Source of the DNA: Symbiodinium natans
Taxonomy: Eukaryota; Sar; Dinophyceae; Suessiales; Symbiodiniaceae
Direction of reading: 5' to 3'
NCBI GenBank assembly: GCA_905221605.1
Contig: CAJNDS010000491.1
Location: 436,001 to 500,000 of the forward strand
Length of the DNA: 64,000 nt
This document shows positions 9,801 through 18,298 of this stretch, in pieces (position 1 is the stretch's first letter; each line of letters begins with the position of its first letter). A program made the translations under genes and the position numbers. The notes under the pieces were generated by a model. It was not told the DNA's origin and did not search any database. It saw only the letters and a program-made list of their open reading frames with translations.

Positions 9801-10926
9801 GCATATCCAACCTCACACTTCCATGCTTGCCGGCCTGACCACCAAGGCAACAGTTTCGACCCTGCAAGCTGCTAACAAAGCCCTGAGGTTTGCTAAGCAC
9901 AATGCGGATGTTGGCTTAAGTTACCCTTACCTTGGCCCGGTGGATGAGTTGGTTGTGGTGGCTTACTCTGACGCTTCTTTCGCGTGCAGAGATGACCTGA
10001 GCAGCCAGGGTGGCTACCTCATTACTTTGTGCCACAAGGACGCATTGGAAAAGGGCAATGCTTTCACCTACCACGTGCTCGACTGGCGTTCCTTCAAGCT
10101 ACCCCGTGTTGCCCGCAGTACCCTCTCTGCGGAAGGCCAGGCCGCAGCCGAAGCAGCCGATGCCCTCTACTTCACCTCCTTGTTTCTCAAAGCGTTCTTT
10201 GATCCTAAGCTGGACTTGAACTCTCCTGATGCCGCCCGTTTGCCCCACAGCTCTGCGCTTGTTGTGGACGCAAAGGCCCTCTACGACCTGCTTCACCAAG
10301 ATGAGTTGCAAGCCCGTCTTGGGGCTGAGAAACGCACTGCCGTGGAAGTGCTTGTGACTAAGCAGCGCCTGGTTGAGGCCTCTGCTGTCCCCAGGTGGGT
10401 GTCTTCAGAACGGCAACTTGCCGACGGGCTTACCAAGGAGAGCGCAACGCAATTGTTCGCCGACCGTTTGCGCACCCACCAGAACCGCTTAACTGACGAC
10501 CAAACGTACCAGGCTGCCCGCAAGAAGGATCCTGCCAAGAGACAAGCCTCTGCCACTGAGTTTGCCATTTCACGGCCCCAAGCACTCGCCTCTGCCATGT
10601 TTGCCTGCTGCCTCACCACTGCCCGGGCCGAGCCCATCAGCCCTCCGCCTATGAACTTTGTGGACGTTGCTTTTGTGACTTCCTGTCAGACCGCGTCCGG
10701 TCTCGTGACAGACGCCTGCCTAAACAGAGGCTACCTTCAGTGTCAGTGTGGCAATCCGGACAGCTCCCGACAAAACCCCTCTTTCGGTGAAAACCTTTTC
10801 CTTTCAGCCTCGTCGTCAAGTGCGACCGCGCAGCCTGTTGCATATCGCCGGGATTCCCTGCCAAGCAGCAACTCCCAGGTGTCGGAGGCTAGGCCGTTTC
10901 GCACTTCTCGACATGCCTTGGTTTAA
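3868..10926 (+). CDS. Copia gag-pol polyprotein with embedded methyltransferase-like domain (2352 aa)
   Basis: This is a single frame from an ATG in good context (gccATGg). The Gag-like helical region spans about residues 25-200, followed by an acidic stretch (245-300) and a basic linker. A CCHC zinc knuckle has C375, C378, H383 and C388. The aspartic protease has D443-G-G with the LLVG strand at 520-523. A class-I methyltransferase-like module covers about 690-880 (glycine loop at 695-699, PPC at 747-749, E802-Y-P). Integrase has a zinc module (H991, H996, C1024, C1027) and the catalytic triad D1054, D1113, E1149, with 35 residues between D1113 and E1149. A Pro/Asp-rich linker follows, then a conserved-looking unknown segment (about 1527-1650). 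The reverse transcriptase has D1773 and YVDD at 1873-1876. RNase H has D2035, E2089, D2134 and D2186. All catalytic residues are present, so the enzyme set looks functional. The protein is several hundred residues longer than usual copia polyproteins. It needs no frameshift between gag and pol. Confidence 0.95.
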   Translation: MASPSAPSAGPSGTSAEFVRDNYIPVFDNKPSSYREYRQRLMLYFKKMKLLKRTSEATINLLTSLTGTAWARVEHLSETVPDKENGFDLVLAELDKAFRYDNRVEMPRAIDKYFYALQRRPDQTLLQYTGEARDAVRELEKHGIALPSEVQGYILLKKSGLSPEQKQLILSQVGAKLTPDKIEESMFFLLGQDHKAAARQPPTRTWHRGGAKSASSGTWRRSYGSAHLADDGQTWSDWDGDDDTAFMAEDPEVYEEDAQWQDDGYLDALEPEETEYAYYEDIAQDDDEAYEEAYASYIDARRRLADVKASRGFFPVVALAPSADSSPSSLQIPVGPSSRPKGKGKSKSKGSSKGRSPPVKGNSGKAAARAKATTCLRCGQPGHWASQCPMPPSSSPSVASSPSKRPRDTVHVAADLPCALDLAHAVDAALVVTEDGSLVAEQDGGASAMLGGHRPVMQAISHLLSKGVSPANLAFSRANRCFRFGGDNTALATWSVHLPVFVRGVPGRLQVFIVEGDTPLLVGRPILKALQVRTDFELDLCSVLGGEPTAALLGPGGEFMLQLDEGLDSDSVLQPLAFDLVTEELATLASPCDPRLPLLTLADYLADTGREGPDVDLAFSTASAPDADSAPALDSPSAETSVDPSVHAPVLSPVTPKLLKSLEVSARQAVNATNKALEEALWSSPATPPVFWEVYSGTGNLSAEMTRRGFDVRTFDLPEWDFTKPSERRRFLNLLHHERPHVVWLAPPCPLLWSPLQNLTSSDSYQQEILELDRQLHHASHLKLSRRVFDFQLSTGHVAVIEYPKTSLAWRTPAFRGISGWAATLDLCAVGARLPNQHGRLTPIKKATRLQVTHPELCEMLSIRCPGHSFHLPLVGQSPRIGSRSAAAAAYQPTMCRKLADALQTAVDVALARPVFEKASAGGSASASSDIPAVDSSAPPPAPERAADEPAVAPAAPSEPNVVNPHRNTGVLEQLLTERPAEAQRIVARLHKNLGHPSRDQMVEQLRARGSSNALLQAAHDYVCPTCAQLAPPNQVPKSSLRSATKLNQRLMADTFWVTLPKGRTVPVLSMLDAATKYVVARPLVSETSEQFLRALERGWVKLFGPPHVLQVDAHPSWASAAVRDWVTTHGVELLISPGEAHQRLAQVERRHQVLRRAIDVFMADTGGTTIDDLRRALDFLVPQINDTISVQGYSPTQWVLGYQPDLPGMLLGSNVNPSHLDGSPDFRRKLDLQSSAAKAIMSADNDERLRRALLRQSRVTSSVFAVGQRVYYYREGTGVGPRIRWRGPAVVTMVEQDSRGRQSVVWLVHGAQLIRAAAEHLRRDFSDSEPVASPTQALETLRGRGTTSFIDLPRTNRRVPRDEAHAMPSDDEVVEPDPKRPRPHVAVAPEPSHVAPPSVDLPAPAPLPNPPTPTVDFREAPLPDDASDQLSDDAAVPLPDSDMHPQVSVPEPAFEPAPAQPSPDLPPAPEPVPFGPFRVPAQETFAERRARIDRTETLPFHRQPAADRSRSPPPSAEPALTEQAHFCDVLPQSTPFLPPGWTIAGDGQMHLDSVQDQWEFDGRHLVRRHFVARDCAFDPLSPGDCPVPVHMLSKVRHTYRGRHRHDDRWRVHAPKRDGGHWWTGKTVFKVQPRYRQEAHDAFYQASDGHSSYVGAKRKADLDEKTLSLSDRLLFQEAKSKELASFFQNSVWDFDHESSAPSGRILKAHFILKWSKNPDGSPRAKARLITQGFKDPDALGGLVDRTAPTLTRLSRHMLLSLAANLGWGAATGDISTAFLQGKEHSTARTLWIRLPADARKMLGITEPSVVMKLRKPMYGLVDAPRAWYCEATERLERLGFVRHPLDQCLFLLYDWETLDSLGRPQLVCALGLYVDDLLAIGNSADPRYCSARDRLQQTFAFREWHERKPSVEYLGAEIEQSPEGVLRYHQAKYLSKLHPITIPNSRLCDPTSPVTERERTQLHALLGGLQWVATQSSPHIQPHTSMLAGLTTKATVSTLQAANKALRFAKHNADVGLSYPYLGPVDELVVVAYSDASFACRDDLSSQGGYLITLCHKDALEKGNAFTYHVLDWRSFKLPRVARSTLSAEGQAAAEAADALYFTSLFLKAFFDPKLDLNSPDAARLPHSSALVVDAKALYDLLHQDELQARLGAEKRTAVEVLVTKQRLVEASAVPRWVSSERQLADGLTKESATQLFADRLRTHQNRLTDDQTYQAARKKDPAKRQASATEFAISRPQALASAMFACCLTTARAEPISPPPMNFVDVAFVTSCQTASGLVTDACLNRGYLQCQCGNPDSSRQNPSFGENLFLSASSSSATAQPVAYRRDSLPSSNSQVSEARPFRTSRHALV

Positions 10927-11429
10927 GGTTTAGGGTTTGGGGTTGGGGGTGGAGTAGCTTAGGGTTTAGGGACTTGCGCCGCGACCCAGTTGCACCTCGA
11001 GCCGAGTGCTCATGTTGCCTTCCTGCAGCGTCGTGTCGGCGCACCAGCAAGTGCACAAATCGTGCCAATGGAACATCGCTGTCATTAAGACTTTTCGCGC
11101 ATGTCACCCTCGCTGGCGATGTTTGGCATTGCAGCCGTGTTTGTGCCGCCTCACGCATGCTTGCAACATATGTCTGGTTCTCGCAACTCCTGGACCAAGC
11201 CGGAAGCTGGGTTCCCAGTTGGCCCCTGTAGGACCCTAGGACCTCCTGTAGGACCCTAGGACACACATAGGACCCGAGGCCCTTGTAGGACCTTAGGCCC
11301 CGTAGGACCCAGTAGGCCTGCTCTTTTGCCCTGCTCTTTCTTTCTCCGTTTTTCTCGCTGCACAGCGACCACGGGCCAGTCCTGCTTTCAAAGCCCGGAG
11401 ATGGTGCAATTATTTGTACCTTCCACCGG
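10927..11429 (+). other. 3' untranslated region of the copia element
   Basis: This is a non-coding stretch between the stop codon and the 3' LTR. It starts with degenerate TTTAGGG telomere-like units (10926-10971). A run of imperfect GTAGGACCCTAGGA-like repeats lies at about 11227-11310. No clear polypurine tract precedes 11430. Confidence 0.7.
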
Positions 11430-11686
11430 TGTGGATTTTCTGTCCCGAAAACCTCCCCTGCACAAGCCCTGAAGCAAGGAGCTCTCGCCGTCGCTGTTGT
11501 GGCTTGGGCAGGGTGGGACAAGCTTAAGCTTTAGCTAGGCCAACCGGCTACGCAGATCCCGAGCAAGGAACGCTCGCTGACAAAAAGCTCTCTTACGTGT
11601 GCGGACCTCGTGCGCCGCCTTGCCCCATTTTCGCTGTGTGCCCTTTTCTCCGTCTCTGTTGCACCCAGCTTGGCCGTAAGTTAAAG
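11430..11686 (+). repeat. 3' LTR of the copia element
   Basis: It is the second copy of the 257-bp direct repeat, with no difference from the 5' LTR that I could find by reading. It begins TGTGG and ends TTAAAG. Confidence 0.92.
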
Positions 11687-11691
11687 GTAGC
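11687..11691. repeat. Target-site duplication, right copy (GTAGC)
   Basis: It is the exact repeat of 3304-3308, directly abutting the 3' LTR. Confidence 0.9.
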
Positions 11692-12189
11692 GACTTCATG
11701 CGCGGTGCCGGCGTCTGGAAAGAAAACAAGTGCGTAAAGCTTCTTTGTTCTGTCAGACGCCAACATGTTCACACCCCGTCTCAAGTTGTCCAGTTCTTGA
11801 GCCACTCGCCCGTATCAATTTGCGCTGCAGGCGTAGCGGGTGGGTTTGGGGTGGGTTCGGCGTGGGGTTTGGGGTGGGCTTGGGCGGGCTTGACCATGCT
11901 ATGAATGAAAGGGTTGGGGTGAGGGGGGTCCCACATCAGCCATCCCGCAACCATGGGTTGTCAGGAGTATGTACAAGAAAACTTTCGATCCAGACCTAAC
12001 GGTTGAGATGCTGTCTGAAGTTGCTCCGAAAGCCCTCGCCCCACAGATTGCTCATGCGCCTCATGTCCGCATGCCTTTGGCAGATCGCGTTGTTTTTTGG
12101 AGCATTTTGCCAGGGGATTCCAAACTGTGTTTTTTCTGGGTGCGGAAGATCAAGAGACTTGCAATTGCGTGAGTTGCTGAGAAACTTCT
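11692..12189. other. Non-coding spacer, G-rich tract
   Basis: No supported gene. A G/T-rich tract of GGTTTGGGGTGGG-like units lies at about 11838-11893. The sequence leads into the next LINE relic. Confidence 0.35.
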
Positions 12190-13259
12190 GTGCGGATTTT
12201 GGCTTCAAAATTGCTAATCCGGTTGCCAACACCTTTCTGGATCGGGCCGGCACGGATGCTGGCCGCACTAGCGCTGCGCCCGGACACGGTACTGGTAGTA
12301 CTGGTGCCGCTTGATGGATGCAGTGCATACGACTGCATGTCCAGGGCAGCCTTCCTCACCAAACTGCACGAAGTCGCGCCCGAGCTGCTGCCCTTTGTGC
12401 GTCTGTTTTATGGCCGGCCCTCCACCTACAGCTGGTGGGACGACCAGGCAAGATGCCGCCAAATCAAGCAAGGCGAAGGCTGCGAGCAAGGCGACCCGCC
12501 GGCCCCCGCGCCAGGACGTCGTTGGACACTACTGTTGAGGCCGTAGCCGACCACTGTGGCATCGGGCAAAACACGAGTGATGGGCGCTCGTAAGGGGCCC
12601 CCGCCAGCAGGGAGCTCGGTGACGAAGTCTGGCGAGGTGACCTACGCTCCGATCAGCGCGGCATCGTTGTTCTGGACACCCCACCCGGATTTCATCCAAG
12701 TCTGGGCAACCCGCCGCCTGCCAAAGCTGCCGGACCTGCAATGCTCATGGCTGCTCCTGCTGCTTTGTGCTTCCCCCCGTGCCAACTACGCCCTGCGCAC
12801 GGTGCCGCCGCAGGAACTCATCATCGAGCTGGTGGCACACCCTCAAGCAATGCCTTGGGGGTGCGGATGATCCAGAAGCTCCGCATGCGCGAGGTTGGCG
12901 ATGTTGCCAGCCCACTTCGGCGGCCTGGGACTGCAATCGGCGGAGCGCGCGAGCCCCGCAGCATACTGGGCATGGCAGATGCTTTGCCGGTGATCAACGC
13001 CCGGCTGCCTGAGTTTGCCGAGCACTGTCGAGATGCACTGGAGCATGGCGGTGACAATGCCCAGCCTCCGCGCCGCTGTCGAGGCCCGTGAGCTCCTACG
13101 AGCCGAAAGCTGGGAAACCTGCCCAGGCTGGCGAGAGATCCTGCAAGGACCCGTCCGCCCCCGCCAGAACACACAGGCCCGGGAGATGGGCCACATGGCT
13201 GGCAGTTTCATGCGTCGCGCACTCGCAACCAACATTTCCGCGACAGTATGATGCTGCCG
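12190..13259 (+). pseudogene. LINE reverse transcriptase and connection region, broken copy (copy C, part 1)
   Basis: At about 12270-12500 the frame reads as a reverse-transcriptase palm: VLVPLDGCSAYDCMSRAAFL, which is the first catalytic Asp region, then LLPFVRLFYG and QGEGCEQGDP, the helix-turn ending in the QGxP-like motif. Further pieces in shifted frames follow: LPDLQCSWLLL, SPRANYALRTVPPQEL (about 12725-12830), a short segment near 12900-12990, and LRAAVEARELLRAESWETCPGW (about 13060-13130). It ends near 13200-13259 with a degraded FHASRTRN-like and FRD..LLP segment. Several frameshifts make it non-functional. The FADD-type motif that carries the second catalytic Asp pair is not recognisable. 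The copy is interrupted at 13259 by a 700-bp insertion and resumes at 13960. Confidence 0.75.
13252..13259. repeat. Imperfect target-site duplication, left (TGCTGCCG)
   Basis: TGCTGCCG here and TGCCGCCG at 13960-13967 differ by one base. They flank the 700-bp insertion exactly where the LINE protein reading breaks and resumes. One of the two could simply be LINE sequence, so the duplication is probable rather than certain. Confidence 0.5.
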
Positions 13260-13444
13260 GTTTACTTCGTTCAAGTCGCAAGAACCCTAAGAACTGCAGA
13301 CAAGCTCAACCAAGTCGCAATGCACACACAAGGCTCCACCCCTGGCCCAATTGTGAGCCCGACCCCTCACCCCCCTTGTGCACAAGACATGGATGGAATA
13401 GTTTTCCCAAAAGAAGCTTTTCCCTGTGTTTTCCACCATTTAAA
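13260..13444 (+). repeat. Left terminal direct repeat of the 700-bp insertion
   Basis: It shares a long diverged match with 13773-13959. The best-conserved block is the CACAAGGCTCCACC to GACATGGATGGAATAG stretch. The right copy has a short extra CACCCACCTCACCC stretch, and the left copy has extra bases near the end. Confidence 0.65.
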
Positions 13445-13514
13445 AAAAAACCCTGCTGCGCACACTTCTTCGCTCAGTGCGTCAGGCGGCATGCCACCGC
13501 TGGGCAGGAATGTT

Positions 13515-13676
13515 GGCTGTTGCCGCCCAGCGAGCCCTGGCTTGGTCGTTGTTGGGAGCTCCCCCTTGCGATGGCGGACGCGTGCGATGGCACTGAGCCG
13601 CCTCTGGCGGAAGTGTTGGCGGATGCCCGCCACGCCTTCCCGGTGACTGACAGCCGCCTTCCAGCCCGCCCATAAG
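13515..13676 (+). pseudogene. C-terminal tail of a LINE ORF inside the 700-bp insertion
   Basis: One frame reads AVAAQRALAWSLLGAPPC. After a one-step frame change it reads EPPLAEVLADARHAFPV then SRLPARP and a stop. The same ending (ELHELLADGRW...SRLPAR) closes the minus-strand LINE relic at 19807, so this is the true C-terminus of that protein family. It is captured between the two terminal repeats. Confidence 0.65.
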
Positions 13677-13772
13677 GCAGCGGCGGAGCAGGCGGGGCAC
13701 ACGACGAGGACTGGCCTTGTACATAGCGAATCGCTTGCGGGAAAAGAGCCGGGAGAGGCTCAACCCTGCTGC

Positions 13773-13959
13773 AGACACTTCGCTCAAATTGCAAGAGCCC
13801 TCACAACTGCACACAAGCTCAATCAAGTCACAATGCACACACAAGGCTCCACCCACCCACCTCACCCATCTCTCCCTGGCCCAATTCTGAGCCCGACCCC
13901 TCACCCCCCTTGTGCACAAGACATGGATGGAATAGCTTTCCCAAATTTCCACCATTAAA
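13773..13959 (+). repeat. Right terminal direct repeat of the 700-bp insertion
   Basis: It matches 13260-13444 as described above. It abuts the resumption of LINE copy C at 13960. Confidence 0.65.
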
Positions 13960-14145
13960 TGCCGCCGGATGCCCGGGCGCTGGTGCGGTCCCAATCGGGG
14001 CCTCATGCAGGGTCCTGGCTCACTGCCATACCAGCCGAGCCAGCCACAACGCTCGCGCCCCAGGCAACTCGCGCTCCGCTGCCGCTTGTGCATGCCACTC
14101 CCCCTCTGCCACGGCAAATGCGGCCCGGCACCCACCTGTCGTAGT
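13960..14145 (+). pseudogene. LINE relic copy C, part 2
   Basis: After the insertion the protein resumes with PPDARALVRSQSGPHAGSW and LTAIPAEPATTLAPQA. It then shifts frame to RCRLCMPLPLCHGKCGPAP. This matches in order the RALLRSQAG / LRMPLP part of copy A at about 1900-2060. It is cut again at about 14145. Confidence 0.65.
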
Positions 14146-14615
14146 CGTAGGGCCGTAGGCTCCGTAGGATCCACGGACGCAAAGTGGGCAGGAGCAAAAG
14201 AGTGTTGAAGAAACATCTTGTAGATTTGACGCTCGCCAGTTTTCAAGCATCGGGGAGAAAGGAAAAGACATGGATGACATGGGCAAGCCGGGAAGGCTGG
14301 GGCAGGTGGGGCAGGAGGGACACGCAAGGCAAGCGGAACAAGTGGATGAAGTTGGCAATGCACTGGCCATGAAGGGCAAGTGGGACAAGAGGACACGACC
14401 CCGTCCGGTAGTTTGACGACATGTTCGAAACGCGAAACTCCTGGTGACCCACGGAAGCAGTCAGCCGGCCGGCGTCAGACAAATCGTTTGTTCAGACTTA
14501 GCCTCCACTGCCATTAACCGTGTCGTGAAGGGGAAAACCAAGAACAACTTTCCTAATCCTGTAGCATTTTTGGACCTTGGAGTCGCTTCCCAGGGCTTAC
14601 TTCGTTTTTCCCGCG
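14146..14615. other. Second interruption inside LINE copy C
   Basis: About 470 bp separates the CGPAP segment from the ALACP-type segment of the same LINE. It contains purine-rich GGGCAAG/GGCAGG stretches (about 14278-14330) and no recognisable gene. It could be an inserted repeat; I found no terminal repeats in it. Confidence 0.4.
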
Positions 14616-15280
14616 TGAATGGCATGCCCCCGCAGCGGCCTCCTCGCCCGTCGTGCTAAGATAGTTGAACGGGCTTGGGTGCGGGTGGCTCGGGAAGCGG
14701 TTGGGGCGGACGGGCAAAAGTCGTCCCGCAACAATGGCTGGCCCACACCACGGCCCCCCACGTGGACCCTTCTGACAGGCGGCGCCACGCCCCTTGGCGG
14801 GGCGCTGTGCTGCGACGCCACTCTGGTCTCCCCGCTGACCCGGACGGGCTTGCCGCAGCCCGGCGCCGCTGCGACGGACGGCGCAGTCCTGCGGGTAGCG
14901 GAGCGCCGCAAGCGCGACGCGTACCCGGAACTGAGCGCGGGAGGCCCCCAAAAACTGGTGGTTCTCGGATCCGAGGTGGGAGGACGGTGGAGCGAAGGCG
15001 CGCTCCACCTTGTGCGCGACCTGGTCCGGATCCGTGCGCAGCGCGCGCCGCCCGCGCTGCGAGAAGCAGCCGCTACGGCGTGGGCGTGGCGCTGGTGGTG
15101 TCGGTCCAGCAGGCCGTCGCCAGCACGGCCTTGGGCTGCTCCTGGCCTGTGCCCCACCCCAGCCAGCGAGTTGGGCCCGACCTGGACCAGGTCCTCTCGC
15201 TGACGCGCCGGGCCCCAGCCGACTGCCGCTGCGCTGATGGCGTTGCCGCGCCTCCGGCGACTGCGGCTTCTAGCCGCTAG
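14616..15280 (+). pseudogene. LINE relic copy C, part 3: restriction-like endonuclease region
   Basis: This is the best-preserved of the plus-strand tails. Segments in order are MACPRSGLLARRAKIVERAW, GALCCDATLVSPLTRTG, ERRKRDAYPEL, KLVVLGSEVGGRWSEGAL and VRDLVRIRAQRAPPALREAA (about 14620-15070). The frame then shifts and ends near 15280. The D of CDATL, the K of RRKR and the E of SEVGGRW fit a PD-(D/E)XK-like nuclease core. A short deletion has removed the usual segment just before GALCCDATL, as shown by the frame change at about 14755-14790. It is non-functional because the frame is broken. Confidence 0.75.
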
Positions 15281-17582
15281 GGACATACCCAACGCAGCGG
15301 AGGAAAAAAAAGAAGATATGATTACGGGCCCTTGGTGAACGAAACAGAAACTAGACCATGAACGCTGTGGAGAAGAGAATTCCTGGCGGTCACTATCTTC
15401 ATTGGGGTCTTCGTGCTCACTGTCTTGTTTCCTGGGCCATGAGTGCATAAACCGTAGCGGCTAGAACGAATCTTGCCTGGAATTCTGGGGTTTTAAGGGG
15501 TGCCGGTTAGAGAAAGATACCAAAAAGGCGTTCACCCTCAGTATTCGTACGTTAACCACGGGGAAAAGAGGATACAAGTGAACAACTGTCCCACCTTTGC
15601 CTCTAGGGTATCTTCATGCACCCTTTGTTTCACGGTGCGGTCACTTCTTTCATCCCGGTACGCATTCCAAGACTCCTTAAGAAGCCTGTTGAAGTTCGTC
15701 TGCGACTTCAAGTTTTTTGGTGCCAGCCATGCTCAGGTCGCCATCATTGCGGCGTCCCGATGCCTTCGCGCGGAGGCCATTCCTGCGCGGAACATGGAGA
15801 AAAAAACATGGAGTGTTTTTTTTTCCGCTTCGGTCGCAGGCTGCAACGTTCACCGGGTGGCTGCCAATTCGCGTGTCAGCTGGCGGCGGCTCCAGCGAAG
15901 TAACGATCGCACACTATCGTTTTGCTCATTGCTGTTGACGAGGTTTTGCCGCACCCGGATCAAAGACATCGGGTGGTGACGGCGGGAGGTGCATCGTCTT
16001 CCGTTTCTACATTGAGTAACGACTATTGCAAGAGGAAAGGCGAGCAATCAATGGTTTTGAAAAAAACCCCATCGCCTTTCTAGAATATTTGGTTTTTAGG
16101 GACCAGTGCGAGAATGCCGTGTGCGGTTGTCATCATGGCAGGCGTGGGCGCGCAAAGCGGTTGCAGTGGTCACGGGGGCATCATGAGTCGAAGGCGCCAG
16201 CTGCAATGTGTGCTTGCGGTTGTCATCTTGGGGGCTGTCAGGTTTTGGGTGTTCGTAACCATGGCCATGGACAGAGAGTTGGGCGAGATATGCCAACAGG
16301 AGTGAAGACGAGGTCGCATGGACATGCGCGTTTCGTCAGGTTTGGAAAGTTATTTTCAGATCTGTTGTGGTATATTTCTATGTATATGTGTATATATATA
16401 GTTAGTAAGTAAGTCCGGCATGCCCGTAGGCGGCCTTTTGGAGGAGCTATATATATGTATATGCTTATGTTTCCATTATTGTTAATGGCATGCTTTTGGA
16501 GCATTGGCCAGGCACGGGAGGAGCCCAGCAAGGTGCTGAGACAGAGCTTGCCGTAACCACATAATGGAACCACATAATGGCAGCAGCGTGGGACCTGCGT
16601 ACAGTACCTACTCTGGTAGAAGAACTGGCCCTAGTTTTGGGAGAGACAGAAAGGTGTAAATGTAGCAGTTCTCGGCATTGTCTGCCAAGAAGTCCCGGAA
16701 GTTCTTCACTGCTCGTGAAATGCGAGTGCAAGCTGGCAACCCACAGCATCCCGCAGCCGTCAAGTGGATCTTCCACGCCGCCAAGTGCAGCGGCCGAGGC
16801 GCCCATCAAGGCAGTGCGGCATTGCGGACTTCGAAAATCGCAAATATTGGCCGCACCAGAGCATGATGCAGTTCAGATCGCTGGCACTTGCAGGTGTGCC
16901 AACGGCAAGAATGTTCCAATGCCGTATGCGGGGGACCCGCGAAGCAGATCCATGTGGTTTGATTGCGACCAATCATTGCTGTCACATGCCAGTTGCAATC
17001 TTCCAGGTGTTCGGAGAACCCTTTCAACACCATGTTTGGTGGCGGCGGGAAGTCGGAAAAGGATTGAACCAATGTGCAGTGGCCCGCGGAAGCGGGATGG
17101 TTCCTGTTGAGCATGTCGATGGTAGAGACACTTTGCAGGAAAAAGAAAAGAAGAAGAAGGCCATTGTCAAATGTGCATTCGAACATGATTGACTGTAAGT
17201 ACCCATCTCTGAGAGACCGAGAAATATCGTGAGGATCGACGAAAATCCACATCGAGACGAGACGCCGCTACTTTCCAAGCCCGCAGTGAAGAAGAGGCAA
17301 CCAGCGTCGTCGCCATGTCGTGATAATGGGGGGGAGTAGATCCAACGGATTTTGCTGTGATTTTGCCGACAGGTAGCTGATGCCATCAGGACCTGGAGTG
17401 AGCGACATGGCTGCAGCTGTGTTGACCAGTAGGGTGCTTCGACATGGAGCCTGCGACTTTGCAAATCTGGTTGGCGCAAAAAAAGATACAGATGAAAGTC
17501 AAGCACTGCACTCCCTAGACTGGTTTCGTTTTGCATCATGCCAAGGCATGAGGCATTCAATTTGAACTGACTTGCTCTGGAC
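15281..17582. other. Gene-poor region
   Basis: No gene can be supported. AT-rich microsatellite patches occur at about 16371-16400 and 16447-16464 (TA/TG units). Open frames between 16577 and 17190 overlap on both strands and show no family motif. Dispersed exons of a host gene cannot be excluded. Confidence 0.35.
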
Positions 17583-17767
17583 ATGTCAGCAGCAGTGTCA
17601 GTGAGGTCGAGGCACATGTGTGTCCTTGTGAGGTACGCCCATCCTCGGGCCAATGATTTCTTCGCCAACCGAGAACAACTCGAAGACGTGCTACGTCAGC
17701 TGGCCAAGGCAACCAAGACCTGCGATCCTTCGTCGCTGAACGCCCAGCAAATTTCTGCATTTGGGTA
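17583..17767 (+). other. Possible isolated exon ending at a GTAAGT donor
   Basis: A 60-codon open frame from an ATG contains an ordinary soluble-looking helix (FFANREQLEDVLRQLAKATK). It runs directly into GGTAAGT, a textbook splice donor, at about 17767-17772. I do not recognise the protein. No neighbouring exon could be joined with confidence, so this may be chance. Confidence 0.2.
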
Positions 17768-17772
17768 AGTCG

Positions 17773-18298
17773 CAAGACCTTCCAAAGATGTGTCCATGTT
17801 CAACCACAAGTCCACAAGCCCATGGAACCATGTTGATTTTGTTCAAGGCCCAAGGAAAACTGCAAAAGACTTTCGTGTTGCAACATTTGCGAATATTTGC
17901 GAGCGACAGCCTGGAACCTGCCAAAAAGTCATGCTTCTCTTCACGGATCCCCCCCTTCGCTTCTTACCCTAAGCTGCGGAATGGCCAGGGAATCGACAAA
18001 AATGATGATCCGATTCTGGGCTCAGATGAGAAGCCGGAGCCCTGGAAACACCTGGTCTGAAATCTCGAACCTGAGCCCTTTTGCGTGACACATCTTCCAC
18101 ATGGTGCTCTTCCATACTTGGCTCGACTGCATATGCAAGATGCCCAAGCTTGCGCTGCCCTACGCAAGCTTCAGCACGCTGGGGAGGAACGAAATATTCG
18201 AAACTCAACCTCTGGAGCCCCAGCCTGCGATCTTGACACACGGCGCAGCATAGGAACTGCCCAAGGACTCCCCTGAACTCTAAACCCCGTAAACCCTT
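17773..18298. other. Gene-poor stretch
   Basis: I see no supported feature. A 60-codon frame at 17790-17972 could be exonic but has no recognisable motif. Confidence 0.3.

Larger units (their letters stand above)
3309..11686 (+). mobile_element. Complete Ty1/copia-type LTR retrotransposon, 8378 bp
   Basis: The element has 257-bp direct LTRs at 3309-3565 and 11430-11686, read by eye as identical with no indel (constant offset of 8121 bp). It is flanked by the 5-bp duplication GTAGC. The order is 5' LTR, primer-binding site, leader, one long gag-pol frame (3868-10926), 503 bp of 3' untranslated sequence, 3' LTR. Integrase lies before reverse transcriptase, which is the copia order (gypsy is the reverse). 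The identical LTRs and unbroken frame indicate a recent insertion that may still be competent. It inserted into a decayed LINE tail (copy B). The LTR starts with TG but ends in AAAG rather than CA. I could not find a convincing polypurine tract before the 3' LTR. It is larger than most copia elements because the protein carries extra modules. Confidence 0.93.
13260..13959 (+). mobile_element. 700-bp insertion with ~185-bp terminal direct repeats (TRIM-like)
   Basis: The insertion splits LINE copy C between its FRD..LLP and PPDARAL segments. Its two ends are related direct repeats (13260-13444 and about 13773-13959). Both contain the same sequence around TGCACACACAAGGCTCCACC and end in TTTCCACCATT(T)AAA. 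The size and layout resemble terminal-repeat retrotransposons in miniature, but the repeats differ by substitutions and indels and do not start TG or end CA. The internal part carries the C-terminal tail of another LINE. Part of the repeat start (ACCCTGCTGC...ACTTC) also recurs just after the first repeat, so a tandem-duplication origin is an alternative. Confidence 0.5.
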
